From positions 124,001-188,000 of the forward strand of contig JAUZOE010000003.1 of the NCBI GenBank assembly GCA_030706605.1: a DNA stretch of 64,000 bases. Direction: 5' to 3'. The DNA is from Bacteroidota bacterium (GTDB taxonomy: Bacteria; Bacteroidota; Bacteroidia; Chitinophagales; Chitinophagaceae). This document shows positions 1-9,958 of this stretch, piece by piece (positions within the stretch are counted from its first letter, which is position 1; the number at the start of each line of letters is the position of its first letter). The notes under the pieces are model-generated. The model was given only the letters and a program-made list of their open reading frames with translations, was not told the DNA's origin and searched no databases. The position numbers were made by a program, and so were the translations under genes.

Positions 1-188
1 AAATGGTAAAATGGTACCAGATACTGGAAAAAAACAAGATTGCCATTAAAGTAAAAACAGAGGAGGAAAAAGAAGCTGCTATTGAATTAAAGAATGCAAA
101 GCCGGTTCATACAGAAAACGCACATGTAAAAGACATGAAGCCACAGCAATCTAATCCAAAGAAAATTGAGAGTAGGGGCGTTAAGTAA
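1..188 (+). CDS. C-terminal fragment of an unidentified protein (cut by left edge)
   Basis: The frame is open to the left edge and ends at the TAA at 186-188, so this is probably the tail of a longer gene; the ATG at position 3 may be only an internal methionine. About 61 residues are visible. They are hydrophilic and charged, with a Lys/Glu-rich stretch followed by a Pro/Gln/Asn-rich tail, and show no membrane segment or motif. I do not recognise the family. It is separated by 87 bp from the peptidase gene downstream and reads in the same direction. Confidence 0.5.
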   Translation, partial: MVKWYQILEKNKIAIKVKTEEEKEAAIELKNAKPVHTENAHVKDMKPQQSNPKKIESRGVK

Positions 189-275
189 TTTGGGATTGAA
201 AACGTAGAATGTTTCATTTTTCTTAAATTAATTTCGTTAATCGCCTGATTCAAAAATCTAAAACCCGAATTCTTA

Positions 276-2003
276 ATGAGTGCATTTGCCAATATAGAAA
301 AATTACCAAGGTTTTATCTGCCTGATAATTTAATTATTTCAGAATGGGAAACCATTGAACCCTACTTTAAAGAACTTTTGGAGAGACCTATTAATTCAAA
401 AGTAGATTTGGAGAAATGGTTGAAAGATATGAGTGAACTGGAGGCAATGATTAATGAAGATTTTTGTTGGCGTCAAATCAGGATGACCTGCAATACCAAT
501 GATAAAAAATTGGAAGAGTCGTTCAATTTCTTTTGCACAGAAATACAGCCACGGATTCAGCCTTATGCTTTTGCATTGAATAAAAAATTGATTAATACGC
601 CCTTTGTCAATGAATTAGATAAGGACAAATATTTTACCTTCCTGCGTTCTATCAGGAAAAGTATAGAACTCTTTCGTGAAGAAAATATACCGATCCAGTC
701 GGAACTTTCCGTTATGCAACAGCATTATGGTATGATTACCGGAAAGATGACAATAGAAGTTAATGGGAAAGAATATACGCTACAGCAGGCATCTAAATTT
801 TTAGAAAGCCATGATAGAAATCTTCGTGAAGAAGTATATCGCAAGGTAAATGAAAGAAGGTTGCAGGATAAAGATCAATTAAATGACCTTTTTACTCAAT
901 TAATTCAAAAACGAAACCAGGAGGCACTGAATGCGGGTTTTGAAAATTATCGTGATTTCAGATTTAAAGAATTAGGAAGGTTTGATTATACAAAAGAAGA
1001 TTGTTTTCGTTTTCATGATTCTGTGAAGCAGCATGTTATACCATTGGTAAATAAAATTTATGCCAATAAAAAGCAGAAACTGAAACTGGAAATTCTGCGT
1101 CCCTGGGATGTGGAAGCAGAGCCGGAAGGGACTACTCCTTTGGAGCCTTTTAAAACAGGAAATGAACTGCTTAATAAAGCAATTGAATGCTTTACAAAGC
1201 TCAAGCCATTTTTTGGAGATTGCCTCCGGCAAATGAATTCTATGAAGCATCTTGATTTGGAAAGCAGAAGCGGAAAAGCGCCCGGAGGTTATAATATGCC
1301 ATTGGCAGAAACCGGGGCTCCATTTATTTTTATGAATGCAGCCGGACAAATGCATGATGTGACTACGATGATTCATGAGGGCGGACATGCTGTTCAATCA
1401 TTTCTTACGCATTCGCTCGAACTGAATTCTTTTAAGGATTATCCAATGGAAATTGCTGAAGTGGCTAGTATGGCCATGGAACTTTTCAGTATGGATTATT
1501 GGGATGTATTTTTTGATAATAAAGAAGATTTAAAAAGAGCCAAAGAACACCAGTTGGAAAGAGTGATCACTATTTTTCCATGGATAGCCATTGTTGATAA
1601 ATTTCAACATTGGATTTATGAAAATCCAAATCATACAGTAGCGCAAAGAGCCAAAAGATGGACAGAAATTTTCAATGAATTTTCTGGTGAGGTCATTGAT
1701 TATTCAGGGCTTGAAAAATACGTGGAAAACGGATGGCAAAAGCAATTACACTTATTTGAAGTTCCTTTTTATTATATAGAATATGGCATTGCACAGTTAG
1801 GCGCCATAGGTCTCTGGATGCAATACAAAAAAAATCCGGAACAGGCATTGGATAATTATATGAAAGCTTTAAGTCTTGGAGCTACCAAAACTTTGCCTGA
1901 GTTATATAAAACAGCAGGATTGGCATTTGACTTTTCTTCTGAAAATATAAAAAGTCTTATGAATTTTGTGAATGACGAAATGAAGAGCAAAGACGATGAA
2001 TAA
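276..2003 (+). CDS. M3 family oligoendopeptidase (PepF/thimet-like zinc metallopeptidase)
   Basis: Predicted cytoplasmic zinc endopeptidase that degrades short peptides. The 575-residue protein has the family's all-helical architecture. The zinc motif is HEGGH at residues 367-371, with Glu368 as the general base. The third ligand is probably Glu395 in the following IAEVAS segment, as is usual for M3. There is no signal peptide or membrane segment. The length fits the M3B (PepF) group of about 560-620 residues. Its stop overlaps the start of the next gene by 8 bp, so the two are probably cotranscribed. The family assignment is secure; the precise substrate is unknown. Confidence 0.88.
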   Translation: MSAFANIEKLPRFYLPDNLIISEWETIEPYFKELLERPINSKVDLEKWLKDMSELEAMINEDFCWRQIRMTCNTNDKKLEESFNFFCTEIQPRIQPYAFALNKKLINTPFVNELDKDKYFTFLRSIRKSIELFREENIPIQSELSVMQQHYGMITGKMTIEVNGKEYTLQQASKFLESHDRNLREEVYRKVNERRLQDKDQLNDLFTQLIQKRNQEALNAGFENYRDFRFKELGRFDYTKEDCFRFHDSVKQHVIPLVNKIYANKKQKLKLEILRPWDVEAEPEGTTPLEPFKTGNELLNKAIECFTKLKPFFGDCLRQMNSMKHLDLESRSGKAPGGYNMPLAETGAPFIFMNAAGQMHDVTTMIHEGGHAVQSFLTHSLELNSFKDYPMEIAEVASMAMELFSMDYWDVFFDNKEDLKRAKEHQLERVITIFPWIAIVDKFQHWIYENPNHTVAQRAKRWTEIFNEFSGEVIDYSGLEKYVENGWQKQLHLFEVPFYYIEYGIAQLGAIGLWMQYKKNPEQALDNYMKALSLGATKTLPELYKTAGLAFDFSSENIKSLMNFVNDEMKSKDDE

Positions 2004-2589
2004 TCAATTTGATTTATTGATTGATAGCTTCCTGGAAAATAAAGTAGGCATTGATGCCGGCTTTTTAAGTAAAGATTTATCTAATGGCTTGCAACAAAAT
2101 ATCCGGGAATTACAAAAGGATGATCTGATGACAGATGCTGGGATTGGAAATAATAAGGTAAAAGATTCCCAACAAAAAATGCGGGGTGACAAAATTTATT
2201 GGATGGATAAAACCCGCAATAATATTTTTGAAAGGGAATTTTTGCTACAGGTAGACGATTTTATCAACCACCTGAACTGTACCTGCTATACCGGAATTAA
2301 TAGTTATGAATTTCATTATGCAATTTATGAGGAAGGCAGTAGTTACAAGCGGCATAAAGACCAGTTCAATAATGACAGTAACAGGAAGTATTCGTTGATT
2401 AATTATTTAAATGAAAACTGGCTGGAGAAAGATGGTGGTGAATTAGTGGTCTACCACGATAAAACGGTTCAAAAGATTCTGCCTCAATCACAAACTGCTG
2501 TGTTTTTTAAAAGCGATGAGATGGAACATGAAGTAACGAAGGCTAATCGTGACAGAATGAGTATTTCGGGCTGGTTAAAACGGATATGA
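1996..2589 (+). CDS. 2OG-Fe(II) oxygenase, prolyl 4-hydroxylase-like
   Basis: Predicted Fe(II)- and 2-oxoglutarate-dependent dioxygenase of the P4Hc type, 197 residues. The double-stranded beta-helix core covers roughly the C-terminal 100 residues. The metal triad is visible: His120 and Asp122 in RHKDQF, and distal His178 in MEHEV. Arg187 in the following NRDRMSISGW segment is the expected 2-oxoglutarate carboxylate ligand. Members hydroxylate proline or other residues in proteins, but the target cannot be read from sequence. The start lies inside the end of the peptidase gene (8 bp overlap), indicating translational coupling. Residues 1-75 are divergent and unassigned. Confidence 0.85.
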   Translation: MNNQFDLLIDSFLENKVGIDAGFLSKDLSNGLQQNIRELQKDDLMTDAGIGNNKVKDSQQKMRGDKIYWMDKTRNNIFEREFLLQVDDFINHLNCTCYTGINSYEFHYAIYEEGSSYKRHKDQFNNDSNRKYSLINYLNENWLEKDGGELVVYHDKTVQKILPQSQTAVFFKSDEMEHEVTKANRDRMSISGWLKRI

Positions 2590-2682
2590 CATCAGCCGGG
2601 TAAATAGTATATATCTTAGTTCTATTGTAACTGAAGGAACTTCACGCTAAGTAAGATTTAGCATAATAGAAAATTATAACAA

Positions 2683-3075
2683 TTGATAGAACAAACTGAA
2701 CTTGTTGTAACTGAATGGAATTATAATCCACCATCTATCCCTATTGAGGAGCCATGGAAGATATCTAATTTCATAACACTGGATGTAATGAAAAAAAGAG
2801 CTTCTACAAAAAAAGGAATTGCCTGTAGGTTCAGTTGTCGGTTTGTTTTTGAACAAGAAACCATCCTGGAATATGTTGCTGAAGATTCTTACGTAATAGA
2901 CCTGGCAGATATTATAGATAAAAATGAACTGCTTAATATGGTTAGAAATTCTTACTCTAAATTCAGGGATAAATTTGATCTTAGAAAATTAGGCACCATA
3001 CTTAGTGACAAATCATTAAGAACCTTGGAAGAAAATAAGATTGACTTAGACGCCATGCTTCCCTTATTGAAGTAG
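2683..3075 (+). CDS. Hypothetical protein, 130 aa, TTG start
   Basis: I do not recognise this protein. It has 130 residues with no signal peptide or membrane segment. The middle (about 38-75) looks beta-rich and the last 50 residues look helical. The only in-frame upstream start is the TTG at 2683, because a TAA lies two codons before it; the first ATG is at residue 36 and would remove a conserved-looking acidic/Pro-rich N-terminus. It sits 93 bp after the oxygenase gene and converges on leuS with a 16-bp gap. The composition looks like a real protein, but the start and function are uncertain. Confidence 0.55.
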   Translation: MIEQTELVVTEWNYNPPSIPIEEPWKISNFITLDVMKKRASTKKGIACRFSCRFVFEQETILEYVAEDSYVIDLADIIDKNELLNMVRNSYSKFRDKFDLRKLGTILSDKSLRTLEENKIDLDAMLPLLK

Positions 3076-3091
3076 TCAATAGTAATGAAAA

Positions 3092-6064
3092 CTACAACAC
3101 CACATTCACCATTTTATTCTTCACGAAAATTATTTTTTTAGGGGCTTTGCCATCCAGCCATTTTTGAACTATTTCATTATCTAAAGCAATTTTTTCAACA
3201 TCTGCCTGTGTGGCATCAAGAGAGATAGTAATAGTGGTCCTTAATTTTCCGTTGATGGAAATTGGATATTCTTTTTCTGATTCAACAAGATATTTATTTT
3301 CCAACTTTGGATATTCTGCGTTAAGAATCGAGTCTGAATTCCCAAGCGCGTGATAAAGTTCTTCCGCAATATGCGGAGCATAAGGAGTCAATAAAATTAA
3401 AAGAGGTTCAAGTATCTCTTTTTTATGAGATTTAAGATCAGTAAGTTCATTTACACAAACCATAAAAGCACTTACCGCAGTATTGTAAGAAAACCGTTCT
3501 GTATCTTCTTCAATTTTTTTAATGGTTTTATGAAGCGTTTTAAACTCCGCATTGTTGGGCTTTTCTTCGTTCCACACTTTTCCTTTTTGTTCGTCATAAA
3601 ATAAACGCCACAGCTTTTTCAAAAAACGATGAACACCTTCAATGCCTTTGGTATCCCACGGTTTGCTTTGTTCTACAGGACCCAAAAACATTTCATACAT
3701 ACGGAAAGTATCTGCGCCGTATTGGGATATTATATCATCTGGATTTACCACATTACGTTTTGATTTGGACATTTTTTCCACAATCGGTTTTGTATAAAAC
3801 CTTTCATCAAGCTCATCATTTAAATAAAAATATTCACCATCAATAAAGTATCCATTCTCCGTGATATAAACATTATCTTTTGCAAAAGGGTTGTTTTCTA
3901 TATACTTTTTTAGATCAAGTAAGTCGTCTTTAACATATTCTATCGGAATTCGTTTTCCTCCTGTATCACCAACGGTACCGAATGTAATGTTATAGTCATT
4001 ATTGTTTTTCATTCGATTTATTACCTCCTTTCGAATTCGAGCGCCTAAATTGAATGAATAGACAAACCTTTTATATTTTTTCCCCTGATCAAAAGTTTTG
4101 GGCTTTAGTTGACCCTGTGAATCAAAATACACAAATCGCTGTGGCATTTCTTTCAAATCACTTCCAAGTTCTTTGTTCAATAAAATGATCATTTCATCAT
4201 CAGTTATTTCATAATCAAATTGAGAAACCCCCGTTATCATCCCCTGATTAACCAACTTTTTATAAGGCTCATCAAAACTTATATAACCAAGATCATAAAG
4301 AATTTTTGTCCATAATCGACTATACAGTAAATGGCCGACAGCGTGTTCAGTTCCGCCAATATAAACGTCTACCTGGTTCCAGTAATCAGTTGCTTTTCTG
4401 TCGGCAAAAGTTTGGTTGTTGTGAGGGTCCATATAGCGCAGGAAATACCAGCTGCTGCCAGCATAGCCGGGCATGGTAGAGGTTTCGCGTTTACCATTGG
4501 AAACATTTACCCAATCAACTAAATTAGATAATGGCCCTTCGCCTTCTTTCCCTGGTCCGTATTTTTCTACAAAAGGTAATTCCAAAGGCAATTCTTTTTC
4601 ATCCAAAGGGATGGCTATTCCATCGCTCCAGATAATCGGGAATGGTTCGCCCCAATAACGCTGGCGGCTGAATCCCGCATCCCGCATCCGGTAATTTACT
4701 TTTCGTTTTCCTATACCCATTTCTTCTATTTTGTTGATAGCTACGCCAATGGCATCTTTCATCAACAAGCCATTTAAGAATCCGGAATTTTGCAACACGG
4801 CCTCTTTGGTAGGATTGGCTTCAGTGCCATTATAATGCTCACCTATGATATTGGTAATAGGAATTTTAAAATGTGTTGCAAAATCAAAATCTCTCTGGTC
4901 ACCACATGGAACGGCCATAATAGCGCCGGTGCCATACCCGGCCAGCACATATTCTGCAATCCAGATGGGGATTTGTTTACTGTCAAAAGGATTGATTGCG
5001 TATGCGCCTGTAAAGCATCCTGTAACCTGTTTTACTTCTGACATTCTTTCCCTGTCGCTGCGGCTTTTTACATAATCCAGGTATTCATCTATTGATTTCT
5101 GTTGTTCTTCGGTAGTAATTTGATTTACCAATTCGTGCTCCGGCGCAAGCACTAAAAAGTCGACACCAAAAATAGTGTCGGGGCGGGTAGTGTAGACTTT
5201 AATTGCTAATTGTGAATTGTCAATTGCAAATTCCATTTCTGCCCCTTCGCTCCTACCGATCCAATTGCGCTGCATTTCTTTCATCGCATCGCTGAATTCT
5301 ACTGTTTCTAATCCCTGCAGCAACCTGTCAGCATATTCTGTAATGCGCAGGTACCATTGCCTCATTTTCTTTTTTTCTACCGGATAGCCACCACGCTCGC
5401 TTACCCCGTTTACCACTTCATCGTTAGCCAATACGGTTCCTAATGCTTCGCACCAGTTTACTTCGCCATAAGAGGAAAAGGCAAGACGAAGATCCATAAG
5501 AATTTCCTGTTTCTTTTTTTCATCAAAACTTTTCCATTCTTCCGCAGAAAAATCTTCAGAACCAGAAGTTTCAAAATTATTTATCAATGTTTCTATTGGT
5601 TCTGCTTTATCATTCTCGTGATTATACCAACTATTAAAAAGTTGCAAAAAAATCCATTGTGTCCAGCGGTAATATTCAGGATCACTGGTTTTTATTTCAC
5701 GGTTCCAGTCATAGCAAAAACCAATTTTATCCAATTGGTTTTTGAAAGTGACAATATTTTTTTCGGTAGTAGTGGCCGGATGTTGGCCGGTTTCAAGTGC
5801 ATATTGCTCGGCAGGCAATCCAAAACTATCAAAGCCCATAGGATGTAATACATTAAATCCTTTCAGTCTTTTGTACCGGGCACAAATATCGCTGGCTATA
5901 TAACCTAATGGATGACCCACATGCAAACCCGCACCACTTGGGTAGGGAAACATATCCAATACATAAAATTTAGGCTTTTCAGAAGAATTTTCCACCTGGT
6001 AAATTCCGGATTCCTTCCAGGTAGCCTGCCAGTTTTTTTCTATTTCTCTAAAATTATATTCCAT
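3092..6064 (-). CDS. leuS: Leucine--tRNA ligase (LeuRS)
   Basis: Class I aminoacyl-tRNA synthetase charging tRNA-Leu. The ATP-binding signatures are HVGH at about residues 48-51 and KMSKS at 764-768. Between them is the CP1 editing domain, and after KMSKS come the anticodon-binding and C-terminal domains. I place the start at the ATG at 6062-6064 because the typical LeuRS opening MEYNFREIEKNWQ begins there; an in-frame ATG at 6100 would add 12 unusual residues. About 990 residues is long for the family. The excess sits in the leucine-specific region, roughly plus-strand 4240-3780, between the NQGM motif and KMSKS. It converges on the 130-aa gene and is divergent from ftsX. Confidence 0.97.
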   Translation of the reverse strand: MEYNFREIEKNWQATWKESGIYQVENSSEKPKFYVLDMFPYPSGAGLHVGHPLGYIASDICARYKRLKGFNVLHPMGFDSFGLPAEQYALETGQHPATTTEKNIVTFKNQLDKIGFCYDWNREIKTSDPEYYRWTQWIFLQLFNSWYNHENDKAEPIETLINNFETSGSEDFSAEEWKSFDEKKKQEILMDLRLAFSSYGEVNWCEALGTVLANDEVVNGVSERGGYPVEKKKMRQWYLRITEYADRLLQGLETVEFSDAMKEMQRNWIGRSEGAEMEFAIDNSQLAIKVYTTRPDTIFGVDFLVLAPEHELVNQITTEEQQKSIDEYLDYVKSRSDRERMSEVKQVTGCFTGAYAINPFDSKQIPIWIAEYVLAGYGTGAIMAVPCGDQRDFDFATHFKIPITNIIGEHYNGTEANPTKEAVLQNSGFLNGLLMKDAIGVAINKIEEMGIGKRKVNYRMRDAGFSRQRYWGEPFPIIWSDGIAIPLDEKELPLELPFVEKYGPGKEGEGPLSNLVDWVNVSNGKRETSTMPGYAGSSWYFLRYMDPHNNQTFADRKATDYWNQVDVYIGGTEHAVGHLLYSRLWTKILYDLGYISFDEPYKKLVNQGMITGVSQFDYEITDDEMIILLNKELGSDLKEMPQRFVYFDSQGQLKPKTFDQGKKYKRFVYSFNLGARIRKEVINRMKNNNDYNITFGTVGDTGGKRIPIEYVKDDLLDLKKYIENNPFAKDNVYITENGYFIDGEYFYLNDELDERFYTKPIVEKMSKSKRNVVNPDDIISQYGADTFRMYEMFLGPVEQSKPWDTKGIEGVHRFLKKLWRLFYDEQKGKVWNEEKPNNAEFKTLHKTIKKIEEDTERFSYNTAVSAFMVCVNELTDLKSHKKEILEPLLILLTPYAPHIAEELYHALGNSDSILNAEYPKLENKYLVESEKEYPISINGKLRTTITISLDATQADVEKIALDNEIVQKWLDGKAPKKIIFVKNKMVNVVL

Positions 6065-6279
6065 TGTTTTTATTAAAATTCCTAATTTATATTGCTTCAT
6101 TTTTGGTAAATATTTTGCGAAAATCTATTTTGCAAAACATTAAAACAAACAAGCGCTTTATTATTTTATTGTGAAAGAAATGTTATTGATTCATTCCCCG
6201 TTATTTCTAATGATAGATGTAAATTACATTAGCATTCATTGGGAAAGGCGCAAAAATACTAAACCTGTGTAAAATGATT

Positions 6280-6287
6280 TATTTTTG
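6280..6287 (+). promoter_or_regulatory. Candidate -7 box of the ftsX operon promoter
   Basis: TATTTTTG matches the Bacteroidota -7 consensus TAnnTTTG and lies 43 bp before the ftsX ATG in the 230-bp leuS/ftsX divergent gap. I see no good TTG at the -33 position, so this is a partial match. Confidence 0.4.
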
Positions 6288-6330
6288 TCCGTTCAGTAAC
6301 TTCTGTTGTATATAAACTTATTTTTTAATC

Positions 6331-7209
6331 ATGGCTCAATTTGGAAAAGCATCTACCAAACGCGGGAAACCTTCTTATGTATATGCCATTATCGGTGTGT
6401 CATTAGTGTTGTTTCTTTTTGGAATAGTGGGATGGGTATTTCTGAATATTAAAAAGACAGGAGATTATTTTAAAGAAAATATCCAGTTACATGCCTACAT
6501 ATACCGCACGGCCAACAGCCAGCAAATTGATTCTGTAAAAAAATATATTGATTCTCTTCCCTTTGCTGTAGATGTGCAATATATCACCAAAGAAAAAGCT
6601 TTGGAAAAATATAACCAGGAAAATGATACACTCTGGAAAAAATTAGCCATCAGTAATCCTCTGCCAGAGAGTATTGATTTTTATGTAAAAGCAAATTATG
6701 TTAACAAGGATAGCCTTGCTAATTTAGAAAATAATCTTGTTACCAATTTCCCTACTACAGTTTCTGAATTTCAAACTCCAAAAGCTACTGTAGCCGGTGT
6801 GAGCCAGTTTGTAAAAACTACTACATTGGTTTTGCTGGTAGTAGCGATCATCTTATCGTTATTTGTCATTATTTCTATAGATAATACCATAAGGCTGGCA
6901 ATGTACAGCAATAGATTTTTGATAAAAACCATGCAAATGGTTGGAGCTACCAGGGGCTTTATTACGCGTCCGCTTGATGGAAGGGCAGTTGTCAATGGTA
7001 TTATAGCCTCTGCCATTGCTATAGGGTTAATGGTTGGATTCATAACGATTTCAGAGAAATTTATTCCTTATCTGAAACTGTTGCACGATACCAAAAATAT
7101 GTTTTTGATTTTTGGGGGAATAACTATTCTTGGCATATTTATTACAGTACTAAGTACACACCGGTCGGCTTTAAAATATTTAAAAATGAAACTGGATGAA
7201 CTATATTAA
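6331..7209 (+). CDS. ftsX: Cell division protein FtsX (ABC transporter permease)
   Basis: Inner-membrane partner of the FtsE ATPase. FtsEX regulates cell-wall hydrolases at the septum. The 292 residues show the FtsX plan: a cytoplasmic N-terminus, TM1 at about 18-40, an extracytoplasmic domain of about 120 residues, then three TM helices at roughly 163-185, 217-240 and 255-277. No ftsE lies next to it in this window, which is common in Bacteroidota. It begins the run ftsX / DUF3098 / uppP, an order I recall from many Bacteroidota genomes, so a joint envelope role is likely. Confidence 0.93.
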   Translation: MAQFGKASTKRGKPSYVYAIIGVSLVLFLFGIVGWVFLNIKKTGDYFKENIQLHAYIYRTANSQQIDSVKKYIDSLPFAVDVQYITKEKALEKYNQENDTLWKKLAISNPLPESIDFYVKANYVNKDSLANLENNLVTNFPTTVSEFQTPKATVAGVSQFVKTTTLVLLVVAIILSLFVIISIDNTIRLAMYSNRFLIKTMQMVGATRGFITRPLDGRAVVNGIIASAIAIGLMVGFITISEKFIPYLKLLHDTKNMFLIFGGITILGIFITVLSTHRSALKYLKMKLDELY

Positions 7210-7259
7210 ATCCGAAAATTTCTTTAAAATTTCTTAATATTATATAATCAATTATAACT

Positions 7260-7544
7260 ATGAGTTCAAATAAAAATACGGTTTCTGCTCAATCGAAACA
7301 CCATCCTGCGAAGCATGTTGAGGAAGAACACAAATTGTTTACAAAAGAAAATTACAAATGGATGGTTATTGGGTTGATTATCATGACCATTGGCTTCTTT
7401 TTGATGGTCGGGGGCAAGAGCGCTGATCCTAATGTTTTTAATGATAATGAAATTTACAGTTTTCGGAGAATAACATTGGCTCCATTTCTTATTGTTGGTG
7501 GGCTCGTTGTGGAGATTTATGCTATCATGAAAAAGCAAAAGTGA
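7260..7544 (+). CDS. DUF3098 family small membrane protein
   Basis: 94-residue protein with a polar N-terminus (about 1-30) and two TM helices at about 36-52 and 71-89. Between them is the family's signature loop, containing ADPNVFN and SFRRITLAP. DUF3098 is essentially restricted to Bacteroidota and its biochemical role is unknown. Its place 50 bp after ftsX and before uppP is the usual one, which suggests a link to envelope biogenesis or division. Confidence 0.85.
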   Translation: MSSNKNTVSAQSKHHPAKHVEEEHKLFTKENYKWMVIGLIIMTIGFFLMVGGKSADPNVFNDNEIYSFRRITLAPFLIVGGLVVEIYAIMKKQK

Positions 7545-7574
7545 TTTTGATTTTTCATATGTTATATAATTATA

Positions 7575-7605
7575 AACAGCGGTGATTATTTCATCGCTGT
7601 TTTTA
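7575..7605 (+). terminator. Rho-independent terminator after the DUF3098 gene
   Basis: An 11-bp stem (AACAGCGGTGA at 7575-7585 with TCATCGCTGTT at 7591-7601, one G-U pair) with a 5-nt loop and a T-rich tail. It lies between the DUF3098 gene and uppP, so uppP may be partly uncoupled from ftsX. Confidence 0.8.
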
Positions 7606-7648
7606 TGTTTGTATTTTATTTTTTGCATTTCTTAATAATATTTTTAAA

Positions 7649-8443
7649 ATGACCGTTGTTGAATCGATTATTATTGGCATTGTGGAGGGTATTACCGAGT
7701 TTATTCCTATATCTTCTACAGGTCACATGATCATTACTGAAAAATTGCTGGGAATAGCAGAAAATGATTTTATCAAAGTATTTACTATTGCTATCCAGTT
7801 AGGTGCTATCCTGGCAGTGGTAGTTTTGTATTGGCAAAAATTTTTTGATTTCAAAAATTGGAAATTCTATTTCAAATTACTGATTGGAGTTATCCCGGCT
7901 ATTATCCTTGGATTGTTATTTTCAAAACAAATAGATGCCTTGCTCGAAAGCTCTACTACGGTGGCCATTTCATTACTTGGCGGCGGTATCATCTTACTTT
8001 TTGTAGATAAGCTTTTTACGAAGTTCCGCATCCGGTCTGAGAAACAAGTTTCTTATAGTAATTCTTTTGTAATCGGTATTTGGCAATGCCTTGCTATGAT
8101 TCCGGGCGTTAGCCGCAGTGCGGCTTCTATTATTGGTGGCATGCAGCAAAAACTCACAAGAAGTGCTGCCGCAGAATTTTCATTTTTTTTAGCAGTACCT
8201 ACAATGCTGGCTGCCACGGGCTATAAATTATTGAAACACTTTCAGGTTAATGGTGGATTTTCGGGGGAAGAAATAAAACTCCTTATAATAGGAAATATAG
8301 TAGCTTTTATAGTGGCAATGTTAGCTATTAAGTTTTTTATAGAATTTTTAAAAAAATATGGCTTCCGTTTGTGGGGAATTTATCGGGTAATTTTGGGCAT
8401 TATCTTATTGCTAATGATTTACTCCGGACACTTAATGTCTTAG
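7649..8443 (+). CDS. uppP: Undecaprenyl-diphosphatase UppP (BacA)
   Basis: Integral membrane phosphatase that converts undecaprenyl diphosphate to the monophosphate, recycling the lipid carrier for peptidoglycan and other envelope glycans. The length of 264 residues is typical. Active-site signatures are visible: Glu13 and Glu17 in the EGITEF motif, SSTGH ending at His26, and the PGVSRSA motif in the second half. Multiple TM helices cover most of the chain. It follows ftsX and the DUF3098 gene but is preceded by a terminator hairpin. It converges on the DUF1015 gene with a 32-bp gap. Confidence 0.95.
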   Translation: MTVVESIIIGIVEGITEFIPISSTGHMIITEKLLGIAENDFIKVFTIAIQLGAILAVVVLYWQKFFDFKNWKFYFKLLIGVIPAIILGLLFSKQIDALLESSTTVAISLLGGGIILLFVDKLFTKFRIRSEKQVSYSNSFVIGIWQCLAMIPGVSRSAASIIGGMQQKLTRSAAAEFSFFLAVPTMLAATGYKLLKHFQVNGGFSGEEIKLLIIGNIVAFIVAMLAIKFFIEFLKKYGFRLWGIYRVILGIILLLMIYSGHLMS

Positions 8444-8475
8444 TGGTAGTGGGTTTTACATGTAATTTTTTGCTA

Positions 8476-9699
8476 TTAAGCAATCAGATGAGTAAGTAAC
8501 CCATCTCTTAATTTGGGCTCAAACCAAGTGCTTTTTGGTGGCATGATATTATTACTGTCTGCAATATCAAATAATTGCTGAATACTTACTGGATAAATGC
8601 TAAAAGCAACTGCCCATTCTTTACTGTTCACTCTTTGTTCAAGTTCTTTCATGCCCCTGATACCTCCAATAAAATCTATGCGTGTATCGGTACGCTGATC
8701 TTTAATTCCTAATACCGGATCCAGTAAATTATTTTGCAAAATAGTGATGTCAAGAATGCCAATAGGGTCTGTGGAGTAAGTGCCTTTTTTTGAGGTAAGT
8801 TGGTACCATTGACCGTTCAGGTACATTCCAAAAGTATGGGGAACATCAGGCAAATAAGCTTCCTGAGTCTTTTCTATAGTAAATGCTTTTTGTAATTTAT
8901 CTAAAAATTCTTCTTCAGATAAGTGATTAAGATCTTTTAAAACACGGTTGTAATCCATGATATGCAATTGACTCGCCGGGAATAAGGTAGATAGAAAATG
9001 GCCCGCTTCTTCGTTATCTGTTAACTGGTATTTTACTTTTGCAGCGGATGCTACACGATGATGGCCGTCAGCAATATAAGTACATTCTACTTCCGTTTTG
9101 AAAATATCGGTTATCCTATCAATCATTTTTTCATCACTGATAACCCAGATGGTATGCTGGATATCATCATCCGCCGTAAAATTATATACAGGACTTTTTT
9201 CCGTTTTCCATTTTTCGATAATATCATTTAATGAATCTACGTCCCTGAAAGCAAGAAAAACATTTCCTGTTTGTGCGCCTGTGGCTTTAATATGATTAAT
9301 GCGATCCTGTTCTTTTTCGGGCCTGGTAAATTCATGTTTTTTGATGAGACCTTCTTCATAATCATTTACAGAACTACAGCAAACTAAACCGGTTTGTGTT
9401 TTTCCATTCATCATTAATTGATAAATATAATAGCAGGGTTTACTTTCGGTAAAAAGTACGGGCCGACTCAAAAAAGCATCCAGGTTTTCCTTCGCTTTTT
9501 CATATACTTGTTTGCTATGGGTATCCGTATTGGCAGGAAGATCAATTTCACTTTTGGTAATGTGCAAAAATGAGTAAGAATTTCCTTCGGCCTCTACTTT
9601 GGCTTCTTTGCTGCTTAATACATCATATGGACGGGAGGCTACTTGTTTCGCAAATTGAGGTTCAGGTCTTAGTGCTTTAAACGGAGAAATAGAAATCAT
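8476..9699 (-). CDS. DUF1015 family protein
   Basis: A 407-residue soluble protein opening with the family motif around SPFKALRPEP and RPYDVLS, with a conserved middle containing YIADGHHRVASA. DUF1015 has no firmly established activity. As I recall, members often sit beside serA and serC in Bacteroidota, suggesting a link to serine metabolism. Here serC lies about 11 kb away on the other strand, so that linkage is broken. There is no signal peptide or membrane segment. Start at the ATG at 9699, which immediately precedes the conserved opening. Confidence 0.82.
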   Translation of the reverse strand: MISISPFKALRPEPQFAKQVASRPYDVLSSKEAKVEAEGNSYSFLHITKSEIDLPANTDTHSKQVYEKAKENLDAFLSRPVLFTESKPCYYIYQLMMNGKTQTGLVCCSSVNDYEEGLIKKHEFTRPEKEQDRINHIKATGAQTGNVFLAFRDVDSLNDIIEKWKTEKSPVYNFTADDDIQHTIWVISDEKMIDRITDIFKTEVECTYIADGHHRVASAAKVKYQLTDNEEAGHFLSTLFPASQLHIMDYNRVLKDLNHLSEEEFLDKLQKAFTIEKTQEAYLPDVPHTFGMYLNGQWYQLTSKKGTYSTDPIGILDITILQNNLLDPVLGIKDQRTDTRIDFIGGIRGMKELEQRVNSKEWAVAFSIYPVSIQQLFDIADSNNIMPPKSTWFEPKLRDGLLTHLIA

Positions 9700-9958
9700 G
9701 CATATTAATTTTTAGCCTGAAAAGGCAGTAACCTTTTTGTAAGGGCTGCAAATATAATCAATCAAAAAGATTTTCAATTTTTTATGATCTTCTATGAAAT
9801 GAGGAGTTTTTGCAAGTCTTGATTTATTCTTAAAAGTCAATCCATTATTTTACTATTGTGTTATTTGAAAAATAAAAATATTTCTTTCAGATAAAACATA
9901 AAGTGAGATAGAAAATAATGGTAATTTTTAAAAAAGGTGCTGAAAGGACAGAGATAAA

